Shown: in pieces, positions 9,186-22,020 of the stretch | Numbering within the stretch: the first letter of the stretch is position 1 | Layout: each line of letters begins with the position of its first letter | Source: Pantoea phytobeneficialis | GTDB taxonomy: Bacteria; Pseudomonadota; Gammaproteobacteria; Enterobacterales; Enterobacteriaceae | Length of the DNA: 64,000 bases | NCBI RefSeq assembly: GCF_009728735.1 | Contig: NZ_CP024636.1 | Span: 272,322-336,321 of the forward strand | Reading direction: 5' to 3' | Made by a program: the position numbers and the translations under genes | Notes under the pieces: model-generated | What the model was told of the DNA's origin: nothing | The model's input: the letters and a program-made list of their open reading frames with translations, nothing else | The model's database searches: none

Positions 9186-12100
9186 GTGAGCAACAGAATA
9201 GAAGCGCTGCATCAGCAGCTCGCGCGACGCATCATGATTCTGGACGGTGGCATGGGCACCATGATCCAGAGTTATAAACTGGACGAGCAGGATTTTCGTG
9301 GCAGCCGTTTTGCCGACTGGCCATGCGATCTCAAGGGCAACAACGATTTGCTGGTGCTGTCCAAACCTGAGGTGATCCGCGAGATCCATGACGCCTACCT
9401 CGCGGCAGGTGCTGATATTCTGGAAACCAATACCTTCAACGCCACCACCATTGCGATGGCGGATTACGAGATGGAGGCGTTGTCGGCGGAGATTAATTTC
9501 GAGGCCGCGAAACTGGCGCGTGCCTGTGCCGACGAATGGAGTGCAAAAACACCTGAGCGCCCACGCTACGTGGCCGGGGTGCTTGGCCCGACCAACCGCA
9601 CCTGTTCCATCTCACCGGACGTGAACGATCCCGCTTTCCGTAATATCACCTTTAATCAGCTGGTGGACGCCTACCGTGAATCCACCCACGCGCTGATCAA
9701 AGGCGGTTCTGACCTGATCATGATCGAAACGGTGTTCGATACCCTGAACGCCAAAGCCGCGATTTACGCAGTACAGGCCGAGATGGAGGCGATGGGGGTC
9801 AAGCTGCCGCTGATGATCTCCGGCACCATCACCGATGCCTCTGGCCGTACCCTGTCCGGTCAGACGACGGAGGCCTTTTATAACTCGCTGCGCCATGCTG
9901 AGCCGCTCTCCTTCGGTCTTAACTGTGCATTGGGACCCGATGAACTCCGTCAGTATGTCGCTGAATTGTCGCGCATTGCCGAAGGTTACGTCACCGCACA
10001 CCCTAACGCCGGTCTGCCCAACGCCTTTGGCGAATACGATCTCGATGCCGCCACTATGGCACAGCAGATTGGTGAATGGGCGCGTTCCGGCTTTCTGAAT
10101 ATTATCGGTGGCTGCTGCGGCACCACGCCGGAGCATATTGCGGCGATGGCCGCGGTAGTGGACGGCGTTGCCCCACGTCAACTGCCGGAGATCCCGGTGG
10201 CGTGTCGCTTGTCCGGGCTGGAACCGCTGAATATCAGCGCTGACTCGCTGTTCGTTAACGTGGGCGAACGTACCAACGTAACCGGTTCGGCGAAATTTAA
10301 GCGTCTGATTAAAGAAGAGAAATACAACGAAGCGCTGGATGTGGCGCGTCAGCAGGTGGAAAGCGGCGCGCAAATCATCGATATCAACATGGACGAAGGT
10401 ATGCTGGATGCGGAAGCGGCGATGGTGCGCTTCCTCAACCTGATTGCCGGTGAACCGGATATCGCGCGCGTGCCGATCATGATCGACTCCTCCAAATGGG
10501 AGGTGATTGAGAAAGGGCTGCAATGCATCCAGGGCAAAGGCATCGTCAACTCGATCTCGATGAAAGAGGGGATTGAGCCGTTTATCGATCACGCACGTAA
10601 GGTGCGTCGTTACGGTGCGGCGATGGTGGTGATGGCGTTTGACGAAGTCGGTCAGGCGGATACCCGCGCACGCAAAATTGAGATCTGCCGTCGTGCTTAC
10701 CAGATCCTCACCGAAGAAGTCGGTTTCCCGCCGGAAGATATCATCTTTGATCCGAACATTTTTGCCGTCGCGACCGGTATTGAAGAACACAACAATTACG
10801 CGATGGACTTTATCGGTGCTTGTGAAGACATCAAGCGCGAGCTGCCGCATGCGATGATCTCCGGTGGTGTATCCAACGTATCGTTCTCGTTCCGGGGTAA
10901 CGAACCGGTGCGTGAAGCGATCCACGCGGTGTTCCTTTACTACGCGATTCGCAACGGCATGGACATGGGTATCGTCAACGCCGGGCAGCTGGCGATTTAT
11001 GACGACTTACCCGCTGAACTGCGCGATGCGGTGGAGGATGTGATCCTCAACCGCCGTGACGACGGCACCGAGCGTCTGCTGGAGCTGGCGGAGAAGTACC
11101 GTGGTGCCAAAGGCGACGGCGAGCAGGAAAAACAGCAGGCGGAATGGCGCAGCTGGGATGTGGTCAAACGTCTCGAATATTCGCTGGTTAAAGGTATCAC
11201 CGAGTTTATCGAGCAGGACACCGAAGAAGCGCGCCAGGCATCTGCGCGGCCGATTGAGGTGATTGAAGGGCCGCTGATGTCCGGCATGAACGTGGTGGGC
11301 GATCTGTTTGGCGAAGGGAAGATGTTCCTGCCGCAGGTGGTGAAATCCGCGCGCGTGATGAAGCAGGCGGTGGCTTACCTCGAGCCTTTTATCCAGGCGA
11401 GTAAAGAAGCGGGCAGCAGCAACGGCAAAATTGTGCTGGCGACGGTGAAGGGCGATGTGCATGACATCGGCAAAAACATCGTTGGCGTGGTGCTGCAATG
11501 TAACAACTACGAAATCATCGATCTTGGCGTGATGGTGCCGAGTGACAAAATTCTGAAAACCGCGATTGAGCAGAAGGCCGACATTATTGGTCTCTCCGGG
11601 CTGATCACGCCATCGTTGGATGAGATGGTCAACGTGGCGAAAGAGATGGAGCGTCAGGGTTTCACCCTGCCGCTGCTGATTGGCGGCGCAACCACCTCTA
11701 AAGCGCATACCGCAGTCAAAATCGAGCAGAACTACAGCGGCCCGACGGTGTACGTACAGAACGCCTCGCGCACCGTTGGCGTGGTTTCTTCGCTGCTGTC
11801 ACCGACGCTGAAAGATGATTTTGTGGCACGTACGCGCAAAGAGTACGACACCGTGCGTATTCAGCATGCGCGCAAAAAGCCGCGTACTCCGCCGGTCAGC
11901 CTGCAAATCGCGCGTGACAATGATTTCTCATTTGACTGGGAAAGCTATACGCCGCCGGTGGCACATCGTCTCGGCGCCAGTCCGGTAGAGGCCAGCATTG
12001 AAACGCTGCGTAACTACATCGACTGGACACCCTTCTTTATGACCTGGTCACTGGCCGGGAAATACCCACGCATTCTGCAAGATGAAGTCGTGGGTGAAGA

Positions 12101-12869
12101 GGCACAGCGTCTGTTCCATGATGCTAACGCGATGCTCGATATGCTGAGCCAGAAAGGTACGCTTCAGCCACGCGGTGTGGTGGGGATTTTCCCGGCTAAC
12201 CGCGTGGGCGATGACATCGAAATTTACACTGATGAAAACCGCAATCAGGTGTTGTGTGTGAGTCATCACTTACGTCAACAGACGGAAAAAACCGACTTTG
12301 CTAACTATTGTCTGGCTGACTTCGTGGCACCGAAATCGAGCGGCAAGGCGGATTACCTTGGTGCTTTCGCGGTCACCGGTGGCCTCGAAGAAGATGCACT
12401 GGCCGAAGCCTATGACCAGCAGCATGACGACTACAACAAAATCATGATCAAGGCGGTGGCGGATCGTCTGGCTGAAGCGTTCGCGGAATATTTACATGAG
12501 CGAGTGCGTAAGGTGATCTGGGGCTTTGCTGCTCATGAAAACCTCAGCAATGACGAACTGATTCGTGAGAATTATCAGGGTATCCGTCCGGCACCGGGTT
12601 ATCCCGCATGCCCGGAGCACACCGAAAAAGCGCAGATCTGGCAACTGCTGGATGTGGAAACCCATACCGGCATGAAGCTGACCGAGTCCTTCGCTATGTG
12701 GCCGGGGGCATCAGTGTCCGGCTGGTATTTCAGCCATCCTGACAGCCGCTATTTCGCCGTGGCGCAGATTCAGCGCGACCAGGTGGAGGATTACGCGGTG
12801 CGTAAAGGGATGAGCATCAGTGAGGTGGAGCGCTGGTTAGCGCCGAACCTCGGCTACGACGCAGACTAG
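9186..12869 (+). CDS. metH: Cobalamin-dependent methionine synthase
   Basis: MetH methylates homocysteine from 5-methyltetrahydrofolate using B12. A GTG start at 9186 gives 1227 residues, exactly the E. coli length, with the N-terminus ([14 protein letters not shown]) aligning one to one; E. coli metH also starts with GTG. An ATG at 9138 would add 16 residues without support. Modules in order: homocysteine domain with zinc cysteines (GLNCALG and GGCCGTT), pterin-binding domain ([17 protein letters not shown]), B12 domain with DVHDIGKNI (the cobalt-ligand histidine), and the AdoMet reactivation domain with [15 protein letters not shown]. It stands alone, divergent from iclR. Confidence 0.98.
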   Translation: MSNRIEALHQQLARRIMILDGGMGTMIQSYKLDEQDFRGSRFADWPCDLKGNNDLLVLSKPEVIREIHDAYLAAGADILETNTFNATTIAMADYEMEALSAEINFEAAKLARACADEWSAKTPERPRYVAGVLGPTNRTCSISPDVNDPAFRNITFNQLVDAYRESTHALIKGGSDLIMIETVFDTLNAKAAIYAVQAEMEAMGVKLPLMISGTITDASGRTLSGQTTEAFYNSLRHAEPLSFGLNCALGPDELRQYVAELSRIAEGYVTAHPNAGLPNAFGEYDLDAATMAQQIGEWARSGFLNIIGGCCGTTPEHIAAMAAVVDGVAPRQLPEIPVACRLSGLEPLNISADSLFVNVGERTNVTGSAKFKRLIKEEKYNEALDVARQQVESGAQIIDINMDEGMLDAEAAMVRFLNLIAGEPDIARVPIMIDSSKWEVIEKGLQCIQGKGIVNSISMKEGIEPFIDHARKVRRYGAAMVVMAFDEVGQADTRARKIEICRRAYQILTEEVGFPPEDIIFDPNIFAVATGIEEHNNYAMDFIGACEDIKRELPHAMISGGVSNVSFSFRGNEPVREAIHAVFLYYAIRNGMDMGIVNAGQLAIYDDLPAELRDAVEDVILNRRDDGTERLLELAEKYRGAKGDGEQEKQQAEWRSWDVVKRLEYSLVKGITEFIEQDTEEARQASARPIEVIEGPLMSGMNVVGDLFGEGKMFLPQVVKSARVMKQAVAYLEPFIQASKEAGSSNGKIVLATVKGDVHDIGKNIVGVVLQCNNYEIIDLGVMVPSDKILKTAIEQKADIIGLSGLITPSLDEMVNVAKEMERQGFTLPLLIGGATTSKAHTAVKIEQNYSGPTVYVQNASRTVGVVSSLLSPTLKDDFVARTRKEYDTVRIQHARKKPRTPPVSLQIARDNDFSFDWESYTPPVAHRLGASPVEASIETLRNYIDWTPFFMTWSLAGKYPRILQDEVVGEEAQRLFHDANAMLDMLSQKGTLQPRGVVGIFPANRVGDDIEIYTDENRNQVLCVSHHLRQQTEKTDFANYCLADFVAPKSSGKADYLGAFAVTGGLEEDALAEAYDQQHDDYNKIMIKAVADRLAEAFAEYLHERVRKVIWGFAAHENLSNDELIRENYQGIRPAPGYPACPEHTEKAQIWQLLDVETHTGMKLTESFAMWPGASVSGWYFSHPDSRYFAVAQIQRDQVEDYAVRKGMSISEVERWLAPNLGYDAD

Positions 12870-12877
12870 TCTTTGCT

Positions 12878-12970
12878 GCGCGATAAATCGCGCCGCTACA
12901 GGTTCGCACGGGCTAGTCGCGGCGCGATTATCCCATCGTTACCCGTGCGTAGCGGCGCGATTTATCGCGC
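12878..12970. repeat. REP-like palindromic repeat, copy B (outward order)
   Basis: The arm GCGCGATAAATCGCGCCGCT lies at 12878 and the inverted arm at 12948-12970, so the arm order is reversed relative to copy A. A further degenerate arm (TAGTCGCGGCGCGATTA) sits between them. It lies between the convergent ends of metH and yjbH, starting 8 bases after the metH stop. Confidence 0.88.
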
Positions 12971-12975
12971 ATATT

Positions 12976-13003
12976 TGGGCGACCCACCGGGCCGCCCATT
13001 TTT
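12976..13003 (+). terminator. metH terminator after the repeat
   Basis: TGGGCG / CGCCCA with an inner CCC / GGG pairing is followed by five T. It lies downstream of the repeat and just before the yjbH stop, oriented to end metH transcripts. Confidence 0.65.
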
Positions 13004-13010
13004 ATGGCGG

Positions 13011-15101
13011 TTAATTAAACCGCGCATCACGATCAGAGGTCATATCATACAGCTGGTATTTACGTCCCAACATCTGACCGCCATCACGCGTCAACGGTAC
13101 CCAGTTCACCTGCGCACGACCACGCGTTGGCGTCACGGTAAACAGGTCCATCGGAATTGAGATATAGAAGCCTTTGGTGAAGCTACCTTCGCCATACTCT
13201 TCTGCGGAGACGTTGGTTTTGGTGGCGTAGAAGCCGACGATCACACCGCTGTCGAACTGCTTCGACATATCGACTGTCACACCTTTATCCTTCGCCAGAT
13301 ACTGACCTACGCTGGCTTTCACCAACACGTTCTCCATAAACCACGGACGCCAGTAAGCGGTCAGATTACCCACAGGCGCTTTGTAATCGGTGAACTTCAT
13401 CATGTTGTCCCAGTCGCGCTGCTTGACGTAGTTGGCATCGACGCCAAACGCCCAGTTGCTGTCGACCGGACGGTACAACACCTCGCCACCGACACCGCCA
13501 TACATAGTTTCCAGATAACCGCCGTACACCTGACCGTAGAAGCCATTGCCGAGGTAATGCATGTAGTTGGCTTGCAGGTCATTGATATAAACGTTGTTCT
13601 CAACGTACTGACGAATATGGGTACGTACACGCGGCAGGCCGTTGCTGGCCGATAAACCATTGTAATTAAACTTATCGTAGTTGTTGGCGATGTTGCCAAA
13701 CAGGCTACCGCCGACCAGCAGGTGATCCGTCAGCCAGTAATCAACGTTACCCATCACCCCGACCTGGTACATATAGAAACTTTCCGGCCCACCGACCGAC
13801 TGATTCAGCACCGGCGACAGGCTGTAGTTCAGACGATCTTTACGGATGAAGTAACCCTGTTCGGCTTCACCCGGATCGACCGGATCGATACGCTGCTGTT
13901 GCAACGGTTTTTCCTGACCCAGCGGGTAACCGGCGAGATCGTTGTGCAGACTGGCGACGTCGGTGCGGGTGGTCACCTGTGGCATATTGAAGCGCGACTC
14001 GGTCACATCAATCGTCTTAATGCCGTCCGGCAGATTATTCATGATAATGCGGTTGGCACGGTCGACGCCTTCGGTGGTATCACGATATTTGGTCTGCTCG
14101 CCAGAGACATACAAGGTATCGCCTTTGGTCTGAATTCGTGGGCCATCCAGGCCAGCGTTATATTTCAGGTCGGTCAACTGGTTTGCCACCACGGTCGATT
14201 GCAACAAATCGCCCTGCGGCTGCGGATTGTAGGCCGGTTTGGCGCTGTCGATATGTTCCTGGCGCAAATCGTTAAAGTTGGTGCGAATGGTGAAGCCAAA
14301 CATAAAGGTATTGCCGCGCTCATAGCTGGCGTTGATATCCGCCCAGTCGGTCACACGGTAAATCGCCCCGACGTTAACTTTGCTGCGCTGCTCCAGACGT
14401 CCGGCGAAGTCATCCTGGTAGTTGTTGCCTTCATATTCGACTTTCAGACGCAGCGGCTGCCAGGGGGTCTGATATTCGATACCCCCAAACAACGCAGCCG
14501 GGCCGTGGAACATCTGCGAACCGTTGATCGAACCCGTCTCGCCGCCGCTGCTGCGGCTACAGAAACTGGCGCTGTAGGAACAGAATGGGTTTTTGATGCT
14601 GCCGCTGTTACCGAGATAGCCCCAGCCGATACCGAAGGTGAAATCAAACGGTCCCCAGGCTTTGGTGCCCACCAGATATTCGCTGTCGAACAGGCCGGTA
14701 CCGCCCAAATCGCGCGTGCCAACCGACACTTCCGGCAGCCAGTAGCTCTCTTGCCACAGGCGCAGCTTCAGGTCGAAGGCTTTGTCTTTATAGCTCTGGT
14801 CGCCACTGAAACTCTCGCTGGCGCTGTAGCGACGGGTGCGTACGTCGGTATAACGCACGGTGCTTTCGAGCCACGGGAACAGTTGCAGCGACGCCGAATA
14901 GTAGCGGTACTGGTCGTTGTTGCGATAGTTGAGGCTGAACTCCCCGTCACGCGACATGCGCGCAGTCGGCACCTGCATCAGGCCGACGCCGCCGAAGTCA
15001 GATTGTGACGGGCCAATCGGATCGTCATAGCTTGCCGCCTGTACGTTACAGGCCGCGGAAACAGCAACAGCCAGCAGGCTGAGAAGATAGTGTTTTTTCA
15101 T
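13011..15101 (-). CDS. yjbH: Exopolysaccharide outer-membrane protein YjbH
   Basis: The 696-residue protein begins with a signal peptide (about residues 1-23, ending VQA-A) followed by the [16 protein letters not shown] segment that opens YjbH-family proteins. The rest is rich in Tyr, Trp and alternating strands, fitting a large outer-membrane beta-barrel. YjbEFGH is needed for a secreted polysaccharide in E. coli under Rcs control; the exact role of YjbH, probably export, is not settled. It is the last gene of the operon. Its ATG overlaps the yjbG stop by one base (TGATG), so the two are likely translationally coupled. Confidence 0.93.
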   Translation of the reverse strand: MKKHYLLSLLAVAVSAACNVQAASYDDPIGPSQSDFGGVGLMQVPTARMSRDGEFSLNYRNNDQYRYYSASLQLFPWLESTVRYTDVRTRRYSASESFSGDQSYKDKAFDLKLRLWQESYWLPEVSVGTRDLGGTGLFDSEYLVGTKAWGPFDFTFGIGWGYLGNSGSIKNPFCSYSASFCSRSSGGETGSINGSQMFHGPAALFGGIEYQTPWQPLRLKVEYEGNNYQDDFAGRLEQRSKVNVGAIYRVTDWADINASYERGNTFMFGFTIRTNFNDLRQEHIDSAKPAYNPQPQGDLLQSTVVANQLTDLKYNAGLDGPRIQTKGDTLYVSGEQTKYRDTTEGVDRANRIIMNNLPDGIKTIDVTESRFNMPQVTTRTDVASLHNDLAGYPLGQEKPLQQQRIDPVDPGEAEQGYFIRKDRLNYSLSPVLNQSVGGPESFYMYQVGVMGNVDYWLTDHLLVGGSLFGNIANNYDKFNYNGLSASNGLPRVRTHIRQYVENNVYINDLQANYMHYLGNGFYGQVYGGYLETMYGGVGGEVLYRPVDSNWAFGVDANYVKQRDWDNMMKFTDYKAPVGNLTAYWRPWFMENVLVKASVGQYLAKDKGVTVDMSKQFDSGVIVGFYATKTNVSAEEYGEGSFTKGFYISIPMDLFTVTPTRGRAQVNWVPLTRDGGQMLGRKYQLYDMTSDRDARFN

Positions 15102-15838
15102 CAGTCTGGAATCCGGTGAGTCAGAACAGAAATCATGCGGTCATTCAGGTCGCTCTGGCCCCAGGGCAGGCTCCACGATGAAAAACCGAGCCAGATAATG
15201 CTGCCAGGCTCCACTTCCACATGACGATGATTCCAGTACGCAATCGGGACCTGTTGCGTCTCGCCGGAGGGGGCAATCACCGTGGCGAAGCTGCGTTCAC
15301 CACCGGAAAGACGATCGTGATCGGCCAGATAGCTGCGCACCGTGCGGCCAGGTTGCCAGCTCACTTTGCCGGGATGCGCCAGCGCACCAAGCACCAGTAC
15401 CTGAGTCGGCGGTGCCAGCGTGTAGAGGTCATAGCTGCCTTGCAAGCGACGATTGGCTTCCGGGCGGATACGTACCCAGTCGGGGTCGAGCGAAGTAAAC
15501 TGACGGCCCGTCACCGGGACGGCGGCTAGCTGCTGGATAACCGTACCAATGACGGCGGCACGATCGCCGCTGCTATCCGCCTGCCAGGCGCGCAAATCGG
15601 CCAGCAATTGTTGTTGCTGTTGTTTTACCACAGCGGTAGCGCCGCGTTCGGCAATCACCGTACCAGGCCACCAGGTGTGGATAGCCGGATTGGTCACCAG
15701 TTGGCTGAGGTTTTGTGCATGATCGACCTGAAAGGTCGCGCGCTGTTGTCCGTCGTGGACGATAACCTGGCTATCGGCCAGCGCATTGCCCGCAGTGAAC
15801 AGCGCCAGTCCCGCCAGCAAAGACGTTATTTTTTTCAT
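15101..15838 (-). CDS. yjbG: Exopolysaccharide biosynthesis protein YjbG
   Basis: A 245-residue protein with a signal peptide (residues 1-21, ending ALA-D), so probably periplasmic. It matches the YjbG family of capsule-type accessory proteins, with the [19 protein letters not shown] segment near residues 137-155. It sits between yjbF (4-base ATGA overlap) and yjbH (1-base overlap), so it belongs to one transcription unit. Its biochemical function is unknown; the operon links it to extracellular polysaccharide production. Confidence 0.92.
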   Translation of the reverse strand: MKKITSLLAGLALFTAGNALADSQVIVHDGQQRATFQVDHAQNLSQLVTNPAIHTWWPGTVIAERGATAVVKQQQQQLLADLRAWQADSSGDRAAVIGTVIQQLAAVPVTGRQFTSLDPDWVRIRPEANRRLQGSYDLYTLAPPTQVLVLGALAHPGKVSWQPGRTVRSYLADHDRLSGGERSFATVIAPSGETQQVPIAYWNHRHVEVEPGSIIWLGFSSWSLPWGQSDLNDRMISVLTHRIPD

Positions 15839-16482
15839 GATTTCGCCGGTTTCAGAATGGTGGTTTCAATCGGGAATTCGCCTGCTGCCAGCATCTGCGT
15901 GGCTTGCATCACGGTGCCGTCGCGGTTATCGAGCCAGAAGGTGTTCTGCCACTCACGACCCATGCTGTCGATACGCACCGTCTCGTGCCATACCCGGCAG
16001 GGCACGGCCTCACCGGCAATAGTCAGCACTTCATCATCACCGCGCTGAAATTGGGAGACAGCGGTAGCGGCGCGTTGCTTATCTTTCTCACGCCACTGCA
16101 CCACGCGGGTCCAGCTGGCGCCGTTTTGCAGGTGTAGTGGGTCGGCCAGCGGGTCCTGCGCCAGATTACTGACATCAATCAGGTTGTCGGACAGGCCGAG
16201 GGTTTTCACCAGACGGCCGTGCTGCATCACCAGCATCGCCCGGTCCTGGGTTATCCATTTCTGCTGACCATTTTCGTTGTAGCCCAGCACCACAAAGATG
16301 CGCTGGCCAGCGTTGATGCGGGCATAAAGGCTGGCGTAAGGCAGGCTGGTAACCTGCTCATTGGTTACCGTGACATCATCCGGCCCATTGATAGCCAGCA
16401 TTACGGTCTGTTCCAGACCTTTTTGTGTTTGAGTACAGGCCTGCAACAACAGGCAGAGAAGCAGCAAAGGAAGTCGGCGCAC
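15835..16482 (-). CDS. yjbF: Lipoprotein YjbF, exopolysaccharide operon
   Basis: From a GTG at 16482 the product has 215 residues and begins VRRLPLLLLCLLLQAC, a lipoprotein signal with lipobox LQAC. The next residues, TQTQKGLEQT, and the C-terminal TILKPAKS match YjbF. A longer frame opens at 16527, but that start lies inside a transcription terminator hairpin, so the GTG (with AGGGA upstream) is preferred. The protein should be anchored to the outer membrane. It overlaps yjbG by four bases. Function in polysaccharide secretion is inferred from the operon. Confidence 0.9.
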   Translation of the reverse strand: MRRLPLLLLCLLLQACTQTQKGLEQTVMLAINGPDDVTVTNEQVTSLPYASLYARINAGQRIFVVLGYNENGQQKWITQDRAMLVMQHGRLVKTLGLSDNLIDVSNLAQDPLADPLHLQNGASWTRVVQWREKDKQRAATAVSQFQRGDDEVLTIAGEAVPCRVWHETVRIDSMGREWQNTFWLDNRDGTVMQATQMLAAGEFPIETTILKPAKS

Positions 16483-16512
16483 TGTGTGTCCCTGATCAAA
16501 TCGAATCAAAGC

Positions 16513-16539
16513 AAAAAATAACCACACGGATGTGTGGTT
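16513..16539 (-). terminator. Intergenic terminator between yjbE and yjbF
   Basis: On the minus strand AACCACAC / GTGTGGTT (8 bp, 4-base loop) is followed by A and six T. It sits just after yjbE, so most transcripts probably end here, with read-through giving yjbFGH. Confidence 0.85.
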
Positions 16540-16557
16540 ATGTTTAAAGGTGCTACA

Positions 16558-16806
16558 TCAACGAGTGGTGCCCGTTGTGGTCGTGGTTGTTGTACCGGTA
16601 TTTGCACCGTCACCACCGCCGGAAGCGGCAATGCCGAGACCTACCAACGCACCGAGCGCACCGATACCCACAGCGGTTGATGCACCAGCGGACATAGCAC
16701 CCGCCTGCGCACCTGCTGCGGCACCAGCTTCTTCCGGTGCGGCAATCGCAGCGGAAGAAACGGCAACGTAAAGTAAGGCTGCACCGGCAACCATAAGTTT
16801 TTTCAT
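16558..16806 (-). CDS. yjbE: Small secreted Gly/Ala/Thr-rich protein YjbE
   Basis: The 82-residue product has a signal peptide (residues 1-22, ending AIA-A), an Ala/Gly-rich middle with GASTAVGIGALGALVGLGIA that resembles a glycine-zipper membrane segment, and a tail of Gly and Thr (TGTTTTTTTGTT). This matches YjbE, first gene of yjbEFGH in E. coli. It is followed by a terminator, so it is likely made in excess over the rest of the operon. Function is unknown beyond the link to exopolysaccharide. Confidence 0.9.
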   Translation of the reverse strand: MKKLMVAGAALLYVAVSSAAIAAPEEAGAAAGAQAGAMSAGASTAVGIGALGALVGLGIAASGGGDGANTGTTTTTTTGTTR

Positions 16807-17274
16807 AACAGCTTTCCTGCATCTATATGAATGAAGGATTTACCCTTTATAGGGCGCGTTCAGTATAGGGCAACAAATTACCAGAGTTCAGCGCGAGGGG
16901 AAGGGGGCGAAAATAACGAACGGTTCTGGTGGAAAATAAGGCAAATTAGCGATAGCTGCTTTTTTTTATTGGGGTTTTTATTTGAACTGGAACAACTGTT
17001 TGGTTGCGAGATTGCGGGCAGGATTTTTCACTTTTGCATTAAGAATTGGTACGGAATCGGAATATTCAGAATTCCCTTAATATGAGTAAATAAAAAGAAT
17101 CTATTAATCATGATGATAGGGAAAAAATCAAACGTAAATAGATCCATGTTTTTTAGATGTTAGTTCAATTCTCACACAAAATCTTCAGAATTTGCCTAAG
17201 TCATTTTAAGAATTATCTAACCAATAATAGTCCAATAAATAACAAAATCTACCGGGTTATTGCATATTAGACGT
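16807..17274. promoter_or_regulatory. AT-rich upstream region of yjbE
   Basis: About 470 bases without a gene, lower in GC than its flanks. It must hold the yjbEFGH promoter, read leftwards. A candidate RcsAB box is at 17057. No clear -35/-10 pair was assigned. The distance from that box to the yjbE start suggests a long leader. Confidence 0.55.
17057..17070. promoter_or_regulatory. Candidate RcsAB box upstream of yjbEFGH
   Basis: TCGGAATATTCAGA keeps the core GAATATTC and the outer T and A of the RcsAB consensus (TAAGAATATTCCTA), matching 10 of 14 positions. E. coli yjbEFGH is Rcs-controlled, which makes the site credible, though it lies 250 bases from the yjbE start. Confidence 0.5.
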
Positions 17275-17300
17275 AAAAAAGGCGGCCATATTGCCGCCTT
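17275..17300 (-). terminator. pgi intrinsic terminator
   Basis: On the minus strand AAGGCGGC / GCCGCCTT is followed by a run of T. It lies 20 bases after the pgi stop codon. Confidence 0.93.
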
Positions 17301-17320
17301 ATGACAAAACCCGTAAAAGA

Positions 17321-19329
<2,009 letters not shown>

Positions 19330-19358
19330 TTGACAGCGGAACAATTAACCTATATTTA
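19330..19358 (+). promoter_or_regulatory. lysC promoter
   Basis: A perfect -35 TTGACA (19330-19335) is followed after 17 bases by TATTTA (19353-19358). It sits about 30 bases before the lysine riboswitch. Confidence 0.75.
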
Positions 19359-19388
19359 TGTGCGCGCTACTTACGCCTCCGGGCGTAA

Positions 19389-19577
19389 GCCAGAAGAGGC
19401 GCGTCGCCCAGGCAGTGTGTTGGAGGAACCGTATCCGGGGATAACACATCAGGGGGTGCGACGCCGAGGTGGGGCAACACGCGGTGTGTTGTGCTGTCGG
19501 CTGCAGGGGCTGAATCCTCTGGGTTGTCACCAGAAACGTCCACAGTCGGACGTTTCGCAAGGTGAAGCGCTTCTGGG
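19389..19577 (+). promoter_or_regulatory. Lysine riboswitch (L box) in the lysC leader
   Basis: The closing helix P1 pairs GCCAGAAG (19389) with CTTCTGG (19570). Between them are the hallmark segments AGAAGAGGCGCGT, TGTTGGAGGA, GGGGGTGCGACGCCGAGG, GGGGCTGAATCCTCTGGGTT and CGTCCACAGTCGGACG, which follow the E. coli lysC riboswitch closely. The leader then runs to the lysC ATG through CTTGTGCCAAGGCTGA. No strong terminator stem with a T run precedes lysC, so control is probably at translation or RNA decay, as in E. coli. High lysine should switch lysC off. Confidence 0.95.
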
Positions 19578-19693
19578 TGACTCGTCTCATGATCTTGTCT
19601 GCCCATTTCTGCTCTTCTCTTGTGCCAAGGCTGATAGAATGTCTCCCGTCCCAACAAAGCGGGAGAAAGATAACCTGACACGAGGTTCGTTAC

Positions 19694-21049
19694 ATGTCTC
19701 AAACTCTGATCGTGGCGAAATTTGGTGGCACCAGCGTTGCCGATTTTGATGCCATGAACCGCAGCGCCAACGTGGTGCTGTCCGATGCCAATACCCGTCT
19801 GGTGGTGTTATCCGCCTCGGCTGGCGTCACCAACCTGCTGGTATCCCTCTCTGAAGGCAAAGAACAAGCGCAGCGCGCGACTCTGCTGGATGAAATCCGC
19901 CGTATTCAATACGCCATCATCGATCGTCTGCAATCACCGGAAGTGATCCGTGAAGAGATTGATCGCATGCTGGAAAACATCGGCATGCTGTCGGAAGCGG
20001 CGGCACTGGCGACGTCCAATGCACTGACCGATGAACTGGTCAGCCACGGCGAACTGATGTCGACGCTGCTGTTCGTGGAAATTCTGCGTGAGCGCCAAAT
20101 CAACGCCGAGTGGTTTGATGTGCGCAAAGTGATGCGCACCAGCGACCGCTTTGGTCGTGCGGAACCGGATGTGGCGGCATTGAAAGAACAATCCGCTGTG
20201 TTGCTGGCCCCGCGCACCGCCCAGGCGCTGGTAGTGACCCAGGGCTTTATCGGTAGTGAAAGCAAAGGCCGCACCACCACGCTGGGCCGTGGCGGTAGCG
20301 ACTATACTGCTGCACTGTTGGGTGAAGCGTTGCAGGCAGTACGCGTCGATATCTGGACCGATGTCCCGGGTATCTACACCACCGATCCGCGCGTGGTGCC
20401 TGCCGCCAAGCGTATCGATGAAATCACCTTCGAAGAAGCCGCTGAAATGGCGACCTTTGGTGCCAAAGTGCTGCATCCGGCGACGTTGCTGCCCGCAGTG
20501 CGCAGCGATATCCCGGTGTTCGTCGGTTCCAGTAAAGACCCGGCCGCTGGTGGTACACGCGTGTGCAACGAGACGCAAAACCCGCCGTTGTTCCGCGCAC
20601 TGGCGCTGCGTCGTAAGCAAACTCTGCTGACGCTGCACAGCCTGAACATGTTGCATGCACGCGGCTTCCTGGCCGAAGTGTTCGCGATTCTGGCGCGCCA
20701 CAGTATCTCGGTCGATCTGATCACCACCTCCGAAGTGAGCGTGGCGCTGACGCTGGATACCACCGGTTCCACCTCCACCGGCGACAGCCTGCTGACTCAG
20801 GCGTTGCTGACCGAACTCTCTTCTCTGTGTCGCGTCGAAGTGGAAGAGAACCTCGCGCTGGTGGCGATTATCGGTAACAACCTGTCGAAAGCCTGCGGTG
20901 TGGGCAAAGAAGTGTTTGGTGCCCTGGAACCGTTTAATCTGCGAATGATCTGTTACGGAGCCAGCAGCTACAACCTGTGCTTCCTGGTGCCGGGTGGTGA
21001 CGCAGAAGAAGTGGTGCGCGCGCTGCATAAAAATCTTTTTGGCTGTTAA
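19694..21049 (+). CDS. lysC: Lysine-sensitive aspartokinase III
   Basis: LysC phosphorylates aspartate, the entry step for lysine, threonine, methionine and diaminopimelate. The 451-residue protein has the amino-acid kinase domain with KFGGTSVADF at residues 8-17 and GRGGSDYTAALL near 200, then two ACT domains that bind lysine (SLNMLHARGFLAEVF near 317 and VAIIGNNLSKACGVGKEVF near 394). The start follows ACACGAGGTTCGTTAC, the same ribosome-site context as E. coli. It is controlled by the upstream riboswitch and probably by lysine feedback. Confidence 0.98.
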   Translation: MSQTLIVAKFGGTSVADFDAMNRSANVVLSDANTRLVVLSASAGVTNLLVSLSEGKEQAQRATLLDEIRRIQYAIIDRLQSPEVIREEIDRMLENIGMLSEAAALATSNALTDELVSHGELMSTLLFVEILRERQINAEWFDVRKVMRTSDRFGRAEPDVAALKEQSAVLLAPRTAQALVVTQGFIGSESKGRTTTLGRGGSDYTAALLGEALQAVRVDIWTDVPGIYTTDPRVVPAAKRIDEITFEEAAEMATFGAKVLHPATLLPAVRSDIPVFVGSSKDPAAGGTRVCNETQNPPLFRALALRRKQTLLTLHSLNMLHARGFLAEVFAILARHSISVDLITTSEVSVALTLDTTGSTSTGDSLLTQALLTELSSLCRVEVEENLALVAIIGNNLSKACGVGKEVFGALEPFNLRMICYGASSYNLCFLVPGGDAEEVVRALHKNLFGC

Positions 21050-21071
21050 AAGAATTTTTAAGCATGTATCG

Positions 21072-21096
21072 AGCCGGACAAGGTCCGGCTTTTTTT
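21072..21096 (+). terminator. lysC intrinsic terminator
   Basis: AGCCGGAC / GTCCGGCT (8-bp stem, 3-base loop) is followed by seven T, 22 bases after the lysC stop. Confidence 0.95.
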
Positions 21097-21311
21097 ATTT
21101 ATTAATTAATCTAAACAATTAATTAAGTCGCAAAATTTATCCGTATCCGTACCACTTTTTCCTCCCGTTTCGCTTAAACCCGCACGGCAAGCGCCTGTTT
21201 TGCGCTGGAATAGTGTAAAAAGCCCACTACGCTCACTGTGAACGGTTGCACTTCAGCAACCGAGAATGACAATTCTGACGCTAAATCATCAATCTTATTG
21301 AGGGAATCGCG

Positions 21312-22004
21312 ATGCAAAAGTTCGTTGCAGAGTTCTTCGGTACTTTTGTTCTGGTGTTAGGGGGCTGTGGCAGTGCGGTGTTGGCCGCTGCGTTTCCACA
21401 ACTGGGTATTGGCTTTGCAGGCGTGGCGCTGGCATTTGGTTTGACGGTGCTGGTAATGGCGTTCGCTGTCGGGCACATCTCGGGCGGGCATTTTAATCCG
21501 GCGGTGACCGTTGGGGTGATGATTGGCGGGCGTTTTCCGGCCAGCCTGGTGGTGCCCTATATCGTCTCGCAACTGCTGGGGGCCGTTGCAGCGGCGGCGG
21601 TGTTGTATCTGATCGCCAGCGGCAAGGCCGATTTTGATGTCGCCGCCAGTGGCTTTGCCGCTAACGGCTATGGTGAGCACTCACCCGGTGGTTTTAACTT
21701 GCTGTCGGGGATGATTAGCGAAACGGTCCTCAGCGCGGTGTTTCTGATAGTGATTATGGGGGCCACTGATAAACGCGCCCCGGCGGGGTTCGCGCCGATT
21801 GCCATCGGTCTGGCATTGACGCTGATCCATCTGGTGAGTATTCCGGTGACCAATACTTCGGTGAATCCGGCGCGCAGCACCGGCGTGGCGTTGTTCCAGG
21901 GCGGTTGGGCGTTGTCTCAGTTGTGGATGTTCTGGCTAATGCCCATCATCGGCGGTGCAATTGGTGGTGCGATCTACCGCTTTTTACTGGAAAAAGCAGA
22001 GTAA
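21312..22004 (+). CDS. aqpZ: Aquaporin Z
   Basis: AqpZ is the inner-membrane water channel. The 230-residue protein has six membrane segments and the two half-helix loops with NPA motifs: HFNPAVT (Asn62-Ala64) and SVNPARST (Asn185-Ala187). Phe42, His173 and Arg188 are placed like the E. coli selectivity filter (Phe43, His174, Arg189), which favours water over glycerol. A ribosome site (GAGGGAA) precedes the ATG. It stands alone between lysC and panS, unlike E. coli, where aqpZ lies elsewhere on the chromosome. Confidence 0.95.
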   Translation: MQKFVAEFFGTFVLVLGGCGSAVLAAAFPQLGIGFAGVALAFGLTVLVMAFAVGHISGGHFNPAVTVGVMIGGRFPASLVVPYIVSQLLGAVAAAAVLYLIASGKADFDVAASGFAANGYGEHSPGGFNLLSGMISETVLSAVFLIVIMGATDKRAPAGFAPIAIGLALTLIHLVSIPVTNTSVNPARSTGVALFQGGWALSQLWMFWLMPIIGGAIGGAIYRFLLEKAE

Positions 22005-22020
22005 TTTCGGCCAATTTACC

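Noticed and set aside
9612..10925. A 437-codon open frame on the minus strand opposite metH.
   Set aside because: It is antisense to a certain metH module and its composition (His/Arg-rich) is that of a shadow frame.
13722..15008. A 428-codon open frame on the plus strand opposite yjbH.
   Set aside because: It covers yjbH antisense; yjbH has a signal peptide, coupling to yjbG and family motifs, while this frame has none.
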